From JARRKC01 sp963723965 (lineage in GTDB: Bacteria > Acidobacteriota > UBA6911 > RPQK01 > JAPXNP01): a stretch of DNA of 64,000 nucleotides. The first letter of the stretch is position 1; the number at the start of each line of letters is the position of its first letter. The notes beneath the pieces are model-generated. The model made no database searches. It was not told the DNA's origin and was given only the letters and a program-made list of their open reading frames with translations. The stretch is taken from contig CAVRSV010000007.1 in the NCBI GenBank assembly GCA_963723965.1, forward strand, positions 186,001-250,000, written 5' to 3'. The position numbers and the translations under genes are program-made. This document shows positions 51,004 through 60,400 of this stretch, piece by piece.

Positions 51004-52344
51004 TCAGATCGCTCCGGTCTCCGGTCTTGGGTCTCCGGGCTGCCGGCCGCCGGCCGGAACGCGGACGACGTCCATGAAGGACGAGACCGAAAAGACCGCC
51101 CGACCGATTCCCGGATCTCCATAGCCGGGAGGCGGCTCGAGTTGGTGCTGCTCCAGTGCATCCCGCCAGCGGGCCAGCAGGCCCACGTGATAGGCGAGGG
51201 GAGCGCCCGCGGGGTTGGTTCGACCGAGCTCGCTCAGAGGTTCCGGACACCAGGTCGTGAAGCGGGGAACGATGCCGTGGGACATGAAGAAATGCAGGCC
51301 CTCCTCGGTGGAGGCCAGGGCCTGTTCGACGTCCGTGAAACCGTATGGTCGGGACATCTCGATTCCGGCTACGAAGTTGGGGATGACGTAGGCCGGCCCG
51401 AACACATCGGCGGCAGCGACGACCCTTCGGATCCACTCGTCGCGGCCCACGTACCGGTCCTTTCCGGCGCACAGAATGCTGAAAAGGCGGCGGTCCCAGA
51501 CTTCGAAGTTGGGATGGTAGATTTGCACTCCCGCCTCTTTGAAGCGTCGCACCTGCTCCTTCGGCAATGCCTGCACCACGACCTTGCCGATCCACCGGCC
51601 CGGGAAGCGCCGCTCGATCGCCTCCGGATAACGGGCGTAGAACTCCGCCTCGCTCAGACCCTGGACCTGCGAAGTGATGCTTCCGCCCGTGACCGTGTAG
51701 GCCCGGCTCGTGGAGTCGGTCTCACTGATGATCTGCAGAGCCTCGAGGATCTCCTCCACGCTCTTGACCCCGGTATACGGTCGTCCGCTCTGCTTCTGCT
51801 GGCGATAGTTCTCGTTGATGTCGCAGAACTGGCATTCCTCCTGCCGACCGAAGTACTGACACAGCCGGAACACCGTCAGGTAAAGAAGATAGCCCCACTC
51901 GATGGTCGGGGCGATGTCGGTGATCGGCTTGCCGCTCGAGAGTTGGTGCCGATAGTATTCCGGCACTTCCGGATACTGGACCGCGCAGACCTCTTCCCCC
52001 TCGAGAACGAGGATCAGCCGGCCGTCCGGCGCCAACTCCACACGGTAGGGGGAGGACGGGTTGACCCTCACCGAGACGATGACACGCCGGAACCCCTCCT
52101 TGCCGTCGAGTAGACTCACTTCCTCGGGAACCCGGAAGTGCTCCCGGCTCTGCATCTCGGAAATCGGCACGAGATCGAAGGAGAAGATGAAGTAGGCCTT
52201 GGGCTTGAAGCCTGTGGCAATCCGCAGAGCGTCCTCCGAGAAGGAGAGCCCCTGGCGCAGAACATCTTCCTTATAGATCGCCTCGGGCGGCAAATCAGGG
52301 TAGCGCTCAACCAGGGCTGCGATCTTCTCCCGGCGGTGACTCAC
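51004..52344 (-). CDS. Radical SAM protein with unusual CX8CX2C cluster motif
   Basis: 446 residues. The likely cluster motif is LCQYFGRQEECQFCDINEN near residue 165: Cys, eight residues, Cys, two residues, Cys, instead of the common CX3CX2C. TVTGGSITS follows in the GGE-like position. An N-terminal 150-residue domain contains EVSLLDGKEGFRRVIVSVRV and LILVLEGEEVCAVQYPE. YVIPNFVAGIEMSRPYGFTD and FTTWCPEPLSELG are C-terminal core segments. I recognise it as a radical SAM protein by layout but cannot name the family. It ends 19 bp before mglA in the opposite reading order, on the same strand as mglBA. Confidence 0.72.
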   Translation of the reverse strand: MSHRREKIAALVERYPDLPPEAIYKEDVLRQGLSFSEDALRIATGFKPKAYFIFSFDLVPISEMQSREHFRVPEEVSLLDGKEGFRRVIVSVRVNPSSPYRVELAPDGRLILVLEGEEVCAVQYPEVPEYYRHQLSSGKPITDIAPTIEWGYLLYLTVFRLCQYFGRQEECQFCDINENYRQQKQSGRPYTGVKSVEEILEALQIISETDSTSRAYTVTGGSITSQVQGLSEAEFYARYPEAIERRFPGRWIGKVVVQALPKEQVRRFKEAGVQIYHPNFEVWDRRLFSILCAGKDRYVGRDEWIRRVVAAADVFGPAYVIPNFVAGIEMSRPYGFTDVEQALASTEEGLHFFMSHGIVPRFTTWCPEPLSELGRTNPAGAPLAYHVGLLARWRDALEQHQLEPPPGYGDPGIGRAVFSVSSFMDVVRVPAGGRQPGDPRPETGAI

Positions 52345-52363
52345 GGAATCAGACTACCAGAAA

Positions 52364-52975
52364 TCAGGCTCTCGGAACCGAGGCGGGAAGCAACTCATGC
52401 TCGAGCCGCTTCAACAACTGGCGCGCCACGCTCTTGAGCGTTTCCCGAACCCCTTCCCCCTCGGCCGCAATGGCCTGATAGACCGGCTCTCCCACGAGGC
52501 GGAGCTCCCGGGACAGGAATTCGACATTGTGGATATCGTGAAGATCCCGTTTGTTGAGCTGCAGGGCGTAGGGCAACCGGGTCAGTTCGACGCCGTAGTG
52601 CCCGAGATTCTCCTGGAGGTCGCGCAAGGCTTCGTAGTTGGCGTCCATCCGCGAGCGCTGCGAGTCGGCGACGAAGACCACCGCGTCCACGCCGCGAAAG
52701 ACCAGGCGCCGGGTGGCTGCATGGAAGACCTGTCCGGGAACCGAATAGAGATGGAAACGGACGCGAAAACCGCAGACGAGCCCCAGATCCACGGGCAGAA
52801 AGTCAAAGAAAACGGTTCGCTCCGCCTCGGTATACAGAGAGACGAGCCGTCCTCGGAAATCCGGCTTGATGGACCGGTAGATCTGCTGGATGTTGGTCGT
52901 CTTTCCGCACATGCCGGGACCGCAGTAGACCAGCTTGCAGTTGACCTCCTGGTTGGCGTAGTTAATGAACGGCAC
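52364..52975 (-). CDS. mglA: MglA-like small Ras-type GTPase
   Basis: 203 residues. P-loop GPGMCGKTTN, switch II region LYSVPGQVFHAATRRLVFRG, VVFVADSQRSR and base motif NKRD (NKxD). These match MglA of Myxococcus, the polarity switch for motility. GTPase activity needs the MglB partner, encoded 74 bp upstream on the same strand. Cytoplasmic. No gliding or pilus genes lie nearby in the window, so the process controlled here is unknown. Confidence 0.93.
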   Translation of the reverse strand: MPFINYANQEVNCKLVYCGPGMCGKTTNIQQIYRSIKPDFRGRLVSLYTEAERTVFFDFLPVDLGLVCGFRVRFHLYSVPGQVFHAATRRLVFRGVDAVVFVADSQRSRMDANYEALRDLQENLGHYGVELTRLPYALQLNKRDLHDIHNVEFLSRELRLVGEPVYQAIAAEGEGVRETLKSVARQLLKRLEHELLPASVPRA

Positions 52976-53049
52976 CGGTGCACTCCTGGTAGTTCATGCG
53001 TTCGGGACCCGGAGAACCCGCCCCTGCGTCGGGCCTGCGGCGACGTGGG

Positions 53050-53505
53050 TCAATCTTCCCGCGAGACGGTGCCCATCGCCAGAAGGTCGCGCAATACCCT
53101 GGTCGCCTGCAGGATTTCTGCCGAATGTCGCCGGTCGCGTCGACTGCTGTTCTCGAGTACCAGCAGCAATATTGCCTCATCACCGACGGGAAGAATGAGG
53201 ACGCTGCTCACTTTTCCCTTGTGATACACTCCCTCAAACGTCTCTTCGCCAAACAGGCCCGCCAGACTCCGCGTGGCGGCCATCGTACCCGCAGCCAGCG
53301 AACAGACAGCCTCGCGCTCCAACGGATCGACCGCCCCCCGCGATACCATTTCCTGGCCGCTCATTCCGACCAGAAAGGCCGATCGGACGGCACACGAATT
53401 CACGAGGGAGTCGAGCACACGGCCCAGCTTGTCCGATTCGGCGGAATGGAGCCGACGGATCCCGTTTCGAGCGAATCCCTTCCTATCCGGTGATGATTCC
53501 TGCAT
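53050..53505 (-). CDS. mglB: MglB-like Roadblock/LC7 protein
   Basis: 151 residues with a Roadblock/LC7 fold (VRSAFLVGMSGQEMVSRGAV, AVCSLAAGTMAATRSLAGLF, VLILPVGDEAILLLVLEN). MglB dimers are GTPase-activating proteins for MglA. First gene of mglB-mglA, divergent from a TPR gene. No membrane segment. Confidence 0.88.
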   Translation of the reverse strand: MQESSPDRKGFARNGIRRLHSAESDKLGRVLDSLVNSCAVRSAFLVGMSGQEMVSRGAVDPLEREAVCSLAAGTMAATRSLAGLFGEETFEGVYHKGKVSSVLILPVGDEAILLLVLENSSRRDRRHSAEILQATRVLRDLLAMGTVSRED

Positions 53506-53705
53506 TTCGACGTCGTGAATGATACTCCAGGAGCTTCGGGTTGTCTTCTTATAGAGGGAATCGCGTTCGTCCCCCGCTGTCTCGGGAGTGCCCCCCGGGG
53601 CCAGGGCTCCTTGACTCGGCGGGAAGCGTTTTTATACAAATAGGCGTTCACCTTCAGCCCGCCAGTGGGAGATGCAGGGGCTGAGAGCAAGTCTGGAGGG
53701 ACTTC

Positions 53706-54230
53706 ATGGCTAGTGCAAAGTCAACCAAACCAAAACCCCACAACGATCCGTTCGCGCTGTACGAGGAAGGCCTGAAGAGGTATCACAGCGGGAATTATGC
53801 GGCTGCCAGCGGTCTGATGGATCGGATCGAGGAGCAGTTCCCCGACGAGATCGACGTCCTGGCCCGGGCCCGCAGCCTGAGGTCGGTCTGTACGGCAAAG
53901 ATCGAGTCCGAGAAGAAGGGCAACCACAAGCCCAAGACGCCCGAGGAGTGGTACGACCATGGTGTGGTGCTCCACAACCAGGGCAGCTACGAAGAGGCTC
54001 TGGAGTATTTCCAGCGGGCGCTGAAGTTGGCCGGCGAAGACGCCGACTTCATTCACTACGCGATGGCAGCGACCACGGCACGTCAGAATGACGGCCCGCA
54101 GGCCCTCGAGCATCTCAAGAAGGCAATCGAACTGAAGCCCGAAAGCCGTTTCATCGCTGCTCATGACCCGGACTTCACCGATCTGAGAAACGACAGTTCG
54201 TTCCGCGCGGTGCTCGGCGCAGCGCAGTAG
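53706..54230 (+). CDS. Small TPR protein, possible MglAB partner
   Basis: 174 residues, soluble. TPR units: PFALYEEGLKRYHSGNYAAA, EEWYDHGVVLHNQGSYEEAL and ALEHLKKAIELKPESRFIAA, then DPDFTDLRNDSSFRAVL, a closing piece frequent in acidobacterial TPR proteins. It is divergent from mglBA with about 200 bp between, so a shared regulatory region is possible. GGAGGG upstream of the ATG supports the start. Exact role unknown. Confidence 0.8.
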   Translation: MASAKSTKPKPHNDPFALYEEGLKRYHSGNYAAASGLMDRIEEQFPDEIDVLARARSLRSVCTAKIESEKKGNHKPKTPEEWYDHGVVLHNQGSYEEALEYFQRALKLAGEDADFIHYAMAATTARQNDGPQALEHLKKAIELKPESRFIAAHDPDFTDLRNDSSFRAVLGAAQ

Positions 54231-54377
54231 GGCGCATCGGGCCCCGCGCCGTCAGGGCCTCTCCGCAGGTTTCCGAACGGCGCTTCCGGAACGTGCACCC
54301 GAGAATAGGTAGAATCAAGCCTCCGGGCCCGGACAAGACCAAAGGTCAACAGGCGTTGGGCCGGATGCAGGGAGGGA

Positions 54378-55454
54378 ATGATCTTGCCTTCGAGGATGTT
54401 GCGTTACGCCGTTATCCTGGCGGCCGGCAAGGGCACGCGGTTCAAGTCGGAGAAACCCAAGGTTCTCCACGAGATCTGCGGGAAGCCCATGATCACTTAC
54501 CTGCTGGACCGCCTGGGAGATCTGGGGATCGGCCGCAGCTGGATCATCGTCGGGGAAGGGGCGGACCAGGTCAGATCGGCCCTGTCGGATTACCCCGTGA
54601 CCTTCCGGGTGCAGGAACCTCAACTCGGGACGGGGCACGCGGTGATGACGGTGCTGCCGGAACTGGAGCGGATCACCGGGAGCGTCTTGGTCCTCTACGG
54701 CGACACCCCCCTGATCCCGACGCCGATTCTCGAACGCCTTTTCAGCGAGCGAGAGGAAAGCGACGCTGACGAAGTCCTGTTGACGGCCGAACTCGATGAG
54801 CCGACGGGATACGGCCGTATTCTCCGCGGCACCGGCGAAGAGGTCCTCGACATCATCGAGGAGAAGGAAGCGACGCCGTCGCAGAAGGCCATCCGAGAGA
54901 TCAACGCCGGCTTCGCCTGCTTCAAGGCAGAAAGCCTCGTCCGATCCCTGCCCCTTCTCACCAATGACAACCGGGCCGGTGAGTACTATCTGACCGATCT
55001 GGTCAGGACCATCTCGTCCCAGGGGGGACAGGTCCGAGGGGTCCGCTACTCCGCTCGCGACGACATCTTCGGCATCAACAACCGGGTCGAGTTGGCCTCG
55101 GCCGAAGCCCGCCTGCGCCACCGGATCAACCGGGACTGGATGGAGCGAGGCGTGACCCTCCTGGATCCCGCGCGGACCGTCATTGATGCCGACGTGCAGA
55201 TCGGCCCCGACACGACGATTCTCGTCGGTGCGGTCCTGCGGGGGTCGACAAGGATCGGCGCCAACTGCCTGATCGGGACTTACACGTATCTCGAGGACGC
55301 GGTTTTGGAGGACAATGTCCACGTCGAACACTGTTCCATGGTTCGGGGACAACGTGTCGGAAGCGGCCGCACCGTACCGCCGTTTTCGCTGCTCGACAGT
55401 GCCGGCCCTGTGAACGAAGATGCCCCCGGCGAGACCGGGGCGGAAAGGGGATAA
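54378..55454 (+). CDS. glmU: GlmU-like UDP-GlcNAc pyrophosphorylase without acetyltransferase domain
   Basis: 358 residues against about 450 for full GlmU. The uridyltransferase domain is complete: VILAAGKGTRFKSEKPKVLH, GTGHAVMTVL, VLYGDTPLI, GYGRIL, INAGF and IFGINNRVEL. The left-handed beta helix begins (DADVQIGPDTTILVGAVLRG, then IGANCLIGTYTYLEDAVLE) but stops after about 90 residues, before the acetyl-CoA and GlcN-1-P sites. The end TVPPFSLLDSAGPV then drifts. It would make UDP-GlcNAc from GlcNAc-1-P; the acetylation step must be done elsewhere. Start could also be TTG 54384 or ATG 54396. Four bases separate it from speA. Confidence 0.88.
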   Translation: MILPSRMLRYAVILAAGKGTRFKSEKPKVLHEICGKPMITYLLDRLGDLGIGRSWIIVGEGADQVRSALSDYPVTFRVQEPQLGTGHAVMTVLPELERITGSVLVLYGDTPLIPTPILERLFSEREESDADEVLLTAELDEPTGYGRILRGTGEEVLDIIEEKEATPSQKAIREINAGFACFKAESLVRSLPLLTNDNRAGEYYLTDLVRTISSQGGQVRGVRYSARDDIFGINNRVELASAEARLRHRINRDWMERGVTLLDPARTVIDADVQIGPDTTILVGAVLRGSTRIGANCLIGTYTYLEDAVLEDNVHVEHCSMVRGQRVGSGRTVPPFSLLDSAGPVNEDAPGETGAERG

Positions 55455-55458
55455 AGAG

Positions 55459-57399
55459 TTGGATGGTGCAGTTGAGACCGAGGAGCGCTCGGGCTGGTCG
55501 ATTCAGGATGCGATCGATCTGTATCTGATCGATCGTTGGGGAGCCGGATACTTTGGAGTCAACGAGGAAGGCCACATCTCCGTGGCCCCCATGCAGGATT
55601 CCTCTCGCTCCATCTCCGTCTTCAAGGTCCTGGAGAGGGCGATGCAGGAAGATCTGAATCCTCCGATCCTGGTTCGGTTCCAGGATATGGTTCGCCACCG
55701 CGTTCAAGTCCTGAACGAGGCCTTTCGGACGGCCATCGCCGAGTACGGTTATGAGAATTCCTACCGCACCGTCTATCCGATCAAGGTCAACCAGCTGCGC
55801 GAAGTCGTCGAGGAGATCGTCGATGCGGGACGACCCTACAACCTCGGCGTCGAGGCGGGCTCCAAGCCCGAACTCTTCGCCGCTTTGGCGATTCACCACG
55901 ATAACGATCCCCTCATCGTCTGCAACGGCTACAAGGACGCTCCCTATATCCGCGCCGCGCTCATGGGACGAAAACTCGGCAAGAAGGTCATCATCGTCGC
56001 CGAGAAGCTCTCGGAAGTGAACCTGATCGTCCGGCTCGCCCGTGAGATGGAGGTGCAGCCGCTGGTCGGTTTGCGCATGCGACTGGCCACCGAGGGGAGC
56101 GGCAACTGGGCCCGCTCCGGGGGCGACAGCGCCAAATTCGGGCTCTCCACCGCAGAGACCCTGGCGGCAATCCAGCTGCTCGAGGAGGGCGGAATCGGCG
56201 AGAGCCTGAAGCTGCTGCACTTTCACATCGGATCTCAGATCCCGGACATCCTGACGATCAAGAACGCCGTGCGCGAAATCAGCCGTCACTACGCCAAGCT
56301 CCGCAAGATGGGCCATGACCTCGAATACCTGGATGTCGGGGGAGGGCTGGCCGTCGACTACGACGGCTCCCGATCGACCTTTCATTCGTCGATGAATTAC
56401 TCACTGGAGGAGTACGCCCGGGACATCGTGTACAACATCCTGGACGTCTGCCAGAGCGAAGGCGTGCCGCAACCCTGTATCCTGTCCGAGTCCGGGCGCG
56501 CTCTGGTGGCCTACCATTCGGTTCTGCTGGTCGGCGCCTTCGGATCGATTCAGAAGACCCCGGAGCGGATTCCTCTCGACTTCCCGACCCCCAATGACAA
56601 ACTCGTGCGGGATCTCCTCTACACGGAGTCCCACCTGTCCAGCGAAAACCTCCTCGAGTCGTGGCACGATCTGCTGCAGGCCGTCAGGAAGGCCAGAAGA
56701 TGTTCGACGTCGGCTTACTCGACCTCCAGGTCAAAGCCTCGATCGAAGTCCTCTTCTGGCGAATCGCAGAGAAGATCGGCGATAATGCCGCGCGACGGCG
56801 ATGCGGAGATCCCGGAGGAACTGGCCGATCTGGACAACCAGCTGGCGGACCAGCATATCTGCAACTTCTCCGTCTTTCAGTCTCTGCTCGACCACTGGGC
56901 GCTCGGGCAGGTTTTCCCCGTCATGCCGATCCACCGACTCAACGAACGTCCCGACGTGATGAGCACGCTCGTCGACATCACCTGCGACTCGGACGGCAAG
57001 ATCTCGAAGTTCATCGAGATTGCCGACGTGGCGACGATGCTCCCTCTGCACAAGATCGAACGGGGCGAACCCTACTATCTGGGGATCTTCCTCACCGGTG
57101 CATATCAGGACATCATGGGAGACATCCACAATCTGTTCGGGCGGGTCAGCGAGGCGCACGTCTTTCTCGACGAGGAAGAGGAGGACGGATTTTACATCGA
57201 GGAGCGAATCGAAGGCAGCACCATCGGAGAGATTCTGTCCATGACGCAATACGACTCGAAGGACATGGCCAAACGCATCCGGATCCAGGTCGATGAAGCC
57301 ATCCGGGCGGGTCGTCTCAAGCCGACCGAGGGCATGAGGCTCCTGGAAGACTTCAAAAGGGGCCTGGCGGGACCGACCTATCTGGTTTTCCGGGACTGA
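55459..57399 (+). CDS. speA: Biosynthetic arginine decarboxylase, with internal double frameshift
   Basis: 646 residues from TTG 55459 (AAAGGGG upstream, first start after the glmU stop). PLP enzyme making agmatine for polyamines. PLP Lys in YPIKVNQ; GSKPELFAAL, LHFHIGSQIPD, DVGGGLAVDYDGS and SESGRALVAYHSVLL are conserved. Between about 56685 and 56793 (residues 409-445) the frame is wrong: it reads Ser/Arg-rich nonsense, whereas the +2 frame there encodes EGQKMFDVGLLDLQVKAS then IEVLFWRIAEKIGDNA, the expected helices. One base appears missing near 56685 and two near 56792, restoring frame. If real, the insert helices are destroyed; sequencing or assembly error is also possible. Confidence 0.9.
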   Translation: MDGAVETEERSGWSIQDAIDLYLIDRWGAGYFGVNEEGHISVAPMQDSSRSISVFKVLERAMQEDLNPPILVRFQDMVRHRVQVLNEAFRTAIAEYGYENSYRTVYPIKVNQLREVVEEIVDAGRPYNLGVEAGSKPELFAALAIHHDNDPLIVCNGYKDAPYIRAALMGRKLGKKVIIVAEKLSEVNLIVRLAREMEVQPLVGLRMRLATEGSGNWARSGGDSAKFGLSTAETLAAIQLLEEGGIGESLKLLHFHIGSQIPDILTIKNAVREISRHYAKLRKMGHDLEYLDVGGGLAVDYDGSRSTFHSSMNYSLEEYARDIVYNILDVCQSEGVPQPCILSESGRALVAYHSVLLVGAFGSIQKTPERIPLDFPTPNDKLVRDLLYTESHLSSENLLESWHDLLQAVRKARRCSTSAYSTSRSKPRSKSSSGESQRRSAIMPRDGDAEIPEELADLDNQLADQHICNFSVFQSLLDHWALGQVFPVMPIHRLNERPDVMSTLVDITCDSDGKISKFIEIADVATMLPLHKIERGEPYYLGIFLTGAYQDIMGDIHNLFGRVSEAHVFLDEEEEDGFYIEERIEGSTIGEILSMTQYDSKDMAKRIRIQVDEAIRAGRLKPTEGMRLLEDFKRGLAGPTYLVFRD

Positions 57400-57408
57400 G
57401 ACTTCCCT

Positions 57409-57476
57409 TCGAAACGAGCGACCAGGAACTCGAAGTCCCTCCGGTTCCCGAACCCAAATCGAAAATCGAAAATTCT
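57409..57476. repeat. Heptanucleotide repeat element, locus F
   Basis: 57409-57436 holds heptads TCGAAAC, GAGCGAC, CAGGAAC and TCGAAGT, the reverse complement of the GTTYCGA module of loci B and E. 57456-57476 holds AAATCGA twice and AAATTCT, a short right arm ending 1 bp from the carB stop codon. It fills the gap between the convergent speA and carB genes. Confidence 0.7.
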
Positions 57477-57477
57477 C

Positions 57478-60400
57478 TCACTTCTCGGCGCCGTGGTACT
57501 CCTGAAGGCTGCGGACCGTGATGCGCTCCCGCTGCAGCGCGCGGATGGCGCTGACCGCCGCGCGGGCCGCGCTGAGGGTCGTGATACAGGGGGTTCCGTA
57601 CTGGGTCGCGGCCCGCCGGATGGCGCGCTCGTCGAAGAAGGACTCTCGGCCGAGGGGAGTGTTGATCAACAGCTGGATCCGGCGGCTCTTGATCAGGTCG
57701 ACGACGTTGGGCCGTCCTTCGTTGACCTTGTAGACCGTGTCGACGAACAGCCCCGCCCTTTTGAGTTCTTCCGCCGTGCCGCGCGTGGCCACGATGCGAA
57801 AGCCCAGGCTGTCGAAATCGCGGGCAATGGAGGCGGCGTTGTGTTTGTCCCGTTCGTTTACGCTGATGAACACGACCCCGCGCTTGGGGAGATCGACGCC
57901 CGCCGAGATCATGGCCTTGGCGTAGGCATAGCCGAATTCCTCCGCGACCCCCATGACTTCGCCGGTGGACTTCATTTCGGGACCGGTGATCGTGTCGACT
58001 CCCGGGAACTTGGCGAATGGGAAGACCGGACTCTTCACGAAGCAGGACCCCACCTGCAGATCGCGATTCAGCCCCAGATCCGCGAGCTTGAGGCCGATCA
58101 TCAGGCGCACGGCAACCTTGGCCAACGGGACCCCGGTCGCCTTGCTCACGAAGGGGACCGTCCGACTGGCCCGGGGATTGACCTCGAGCACGTAGACGAC
58201 GCCCTCGAACTTGGCAAACTGGACGTTCATCAACCCCACGACGCCGAGCGCCCGACCCAGTCGGCGGGTGTAGTCCTGCATGGTCGCCAGCGTCGCCTCG
58301 TCCGACGCCATCGGAGGCAGGACCGAGGTGCTGTCACCCGAGTGGATGCCCGCTTCCTCGACATGCTGCATGATGCCGCCGATGACCACGTCGTCGCCGT
58401 CGCAAAGCGCATCGACGTCGTACTCGAACGCATCTTCGAGGAACTTGTCGATGAGGATGGGGTGCTCGGGTGAAATCTCGACCGCTGAAGCCACATACTT
58501 CTCCAGGGCCACGTCATCGTAGATGATCGCCATGGCCCGTCCCCCCAGCACGTACGAAGGCCGGACCAGGACGGGGTATCCGATCCTCCGAGCCACGACC
58601 AGGGCCTCCTCGAACGACATCGCCGTGCCGTGGTCCGGCTGCGGGATGTCCAGCTCCTCCAGCAACGCCCCGAATCGCTTGCGATCTTCAGCCAGATCGA
58701 TGGAATCCGGAGAGGTGCCGATAATGGGGACGCCGGAACGGTGGAGTTTATCGGCCAGCTTGAGAGGCGTTTGTCCACCGAACTGGACAATCACGCCGTA
58801 GGGGCGTTCGCGCTCGACGACCGCCATGACGTCCTCGAACGTGAGCGGCTCGAAGTAGAGGCGATCGGAGGTGTCGTAATCGGTCGAGACGGTCTCGGGG
58901 TTGCAGTTCAGCATGATCGTCTCGAATCCCTCTTCGCGCAGTGCAAAGGAGGCGTGACAGCAGCAGTAGTCGAACTCGATACCCTGTCCAATCCGGTTTG
59001 GGCCGCTGCCCAGAATGATCACCTTGCGGCGATCGCTCGGCTTGGCTTCGTCTTCCTCCTCGTAACTGGAATAGAGATACGGCGTGTAGGATTCGAATTC
59101 GGCGGCGCAGGTGTCGACACATTTGAAGACGGGAAGGACCCCCAGTTCCTTACGCCGTTTCCAGACGGAGATCTCGTTCACGCCCTCTCCCGTCGCCAGC
59201 CGGGCCAAGCGCTGATCGGAGATGCCTTCGCGTTTGATCCGGCGCAGCTCGCGGGCGTCGAGAGACTCGAGGGTCCGCCCCTGGAGGGACGTCTCGAGAT
59301 CGACGACCTGCTTGAACTGGTCCAGGAACCAGCGGTCGATCCGGGTCAACTCGTGGACCTGGTCCACGCTGAAGCCCGAATCGAAAGCCCTTTGGATGTA
59401 AGCCAGGCGCTGCGGTCCCGGCTGTATGAGGCTCTCCCGCAGCTGATCGGGATAGATGCGCTCATCGGCGAGGCTCTTCCCGGTCTCGAGCGACCGGACC
59501 CCTTTCCCGAGAGCCTCTCGAAAGGTCCGGCCGATGGCCATGACCTCTCCCACCGATTTCATCTGCGTCCCGAGTACCGCCTGGGCTTCCGGGAACTTCT
59601 CGAAGTTCCATTTGGGAATCTTCACGACCACGTAATCCAGGGTGGGTTCGAAGCAGGCCGGCGTCTTCAGTGTGATGTCGTTGGGCAGCTCATCCAGCGT
59701 GTAGCCGACGGCCAGCTTGGCGGCAATCTTGGCGATGGGGAACCCCGTGGCTTTGGAGGCCAGCGCCGAACTCCGGCTGACTCGGGGATTCATCTCGATC
59801 ACCACCATCCGTCCCGTGGCGGGGTCGGTAGCGAACTGGATGTTGGACCCGCCCGTCTCGACTCCGACCCGGCGAATGATCTTGATGGCGGCGTCGCGAA
59901 GGACCTGGTATTCACGATCCGTCAACGTCTGTGCCGGTGCCACCGTAATCGAGTCGCCCGTATGCACGCCCATGGGATCGAAATTCTCGATGGAGCAGAT
60001 GATGACCACATTGTCGCGGAGATCCCGCATCACCTCGAGCTCGAATTCCTTCCAGCCGAGAATCGACTGTTCGATGAGGATCTCGTGGATGGGAGAGAGC
60101 TGGAGCCCACGGCCGACGATCTCCGTGAATTCTTCGGAATTGAAGGCGATCCCGCCTCCGGTCCCGCCCAGTGTGAACGACGGCCGAATGACCGCCGGCA
60201 GCCCGATCTCCTCGACCAGGGCCTGCGCCTCTTTCAGACTATTGGCAAACCCCGACCGCGGAACCTCGAGACCGATCTCCTCCACCGCCGAGCGGAAGAG
60301 CCGACGATCCTCGGAAACCTTGATGGCTCCGAGCTTGGCCCCGATCATCTCCACGCCAAGTTCCTCGAGGACTCCGCGCTCGCACAGCTCCACCGAAACA

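Noticed and set aside
53400..53690. Open frame overlapping the mglB 5' end
   Set aside because: Covers mglB in another frame with no domain or ribosome site.
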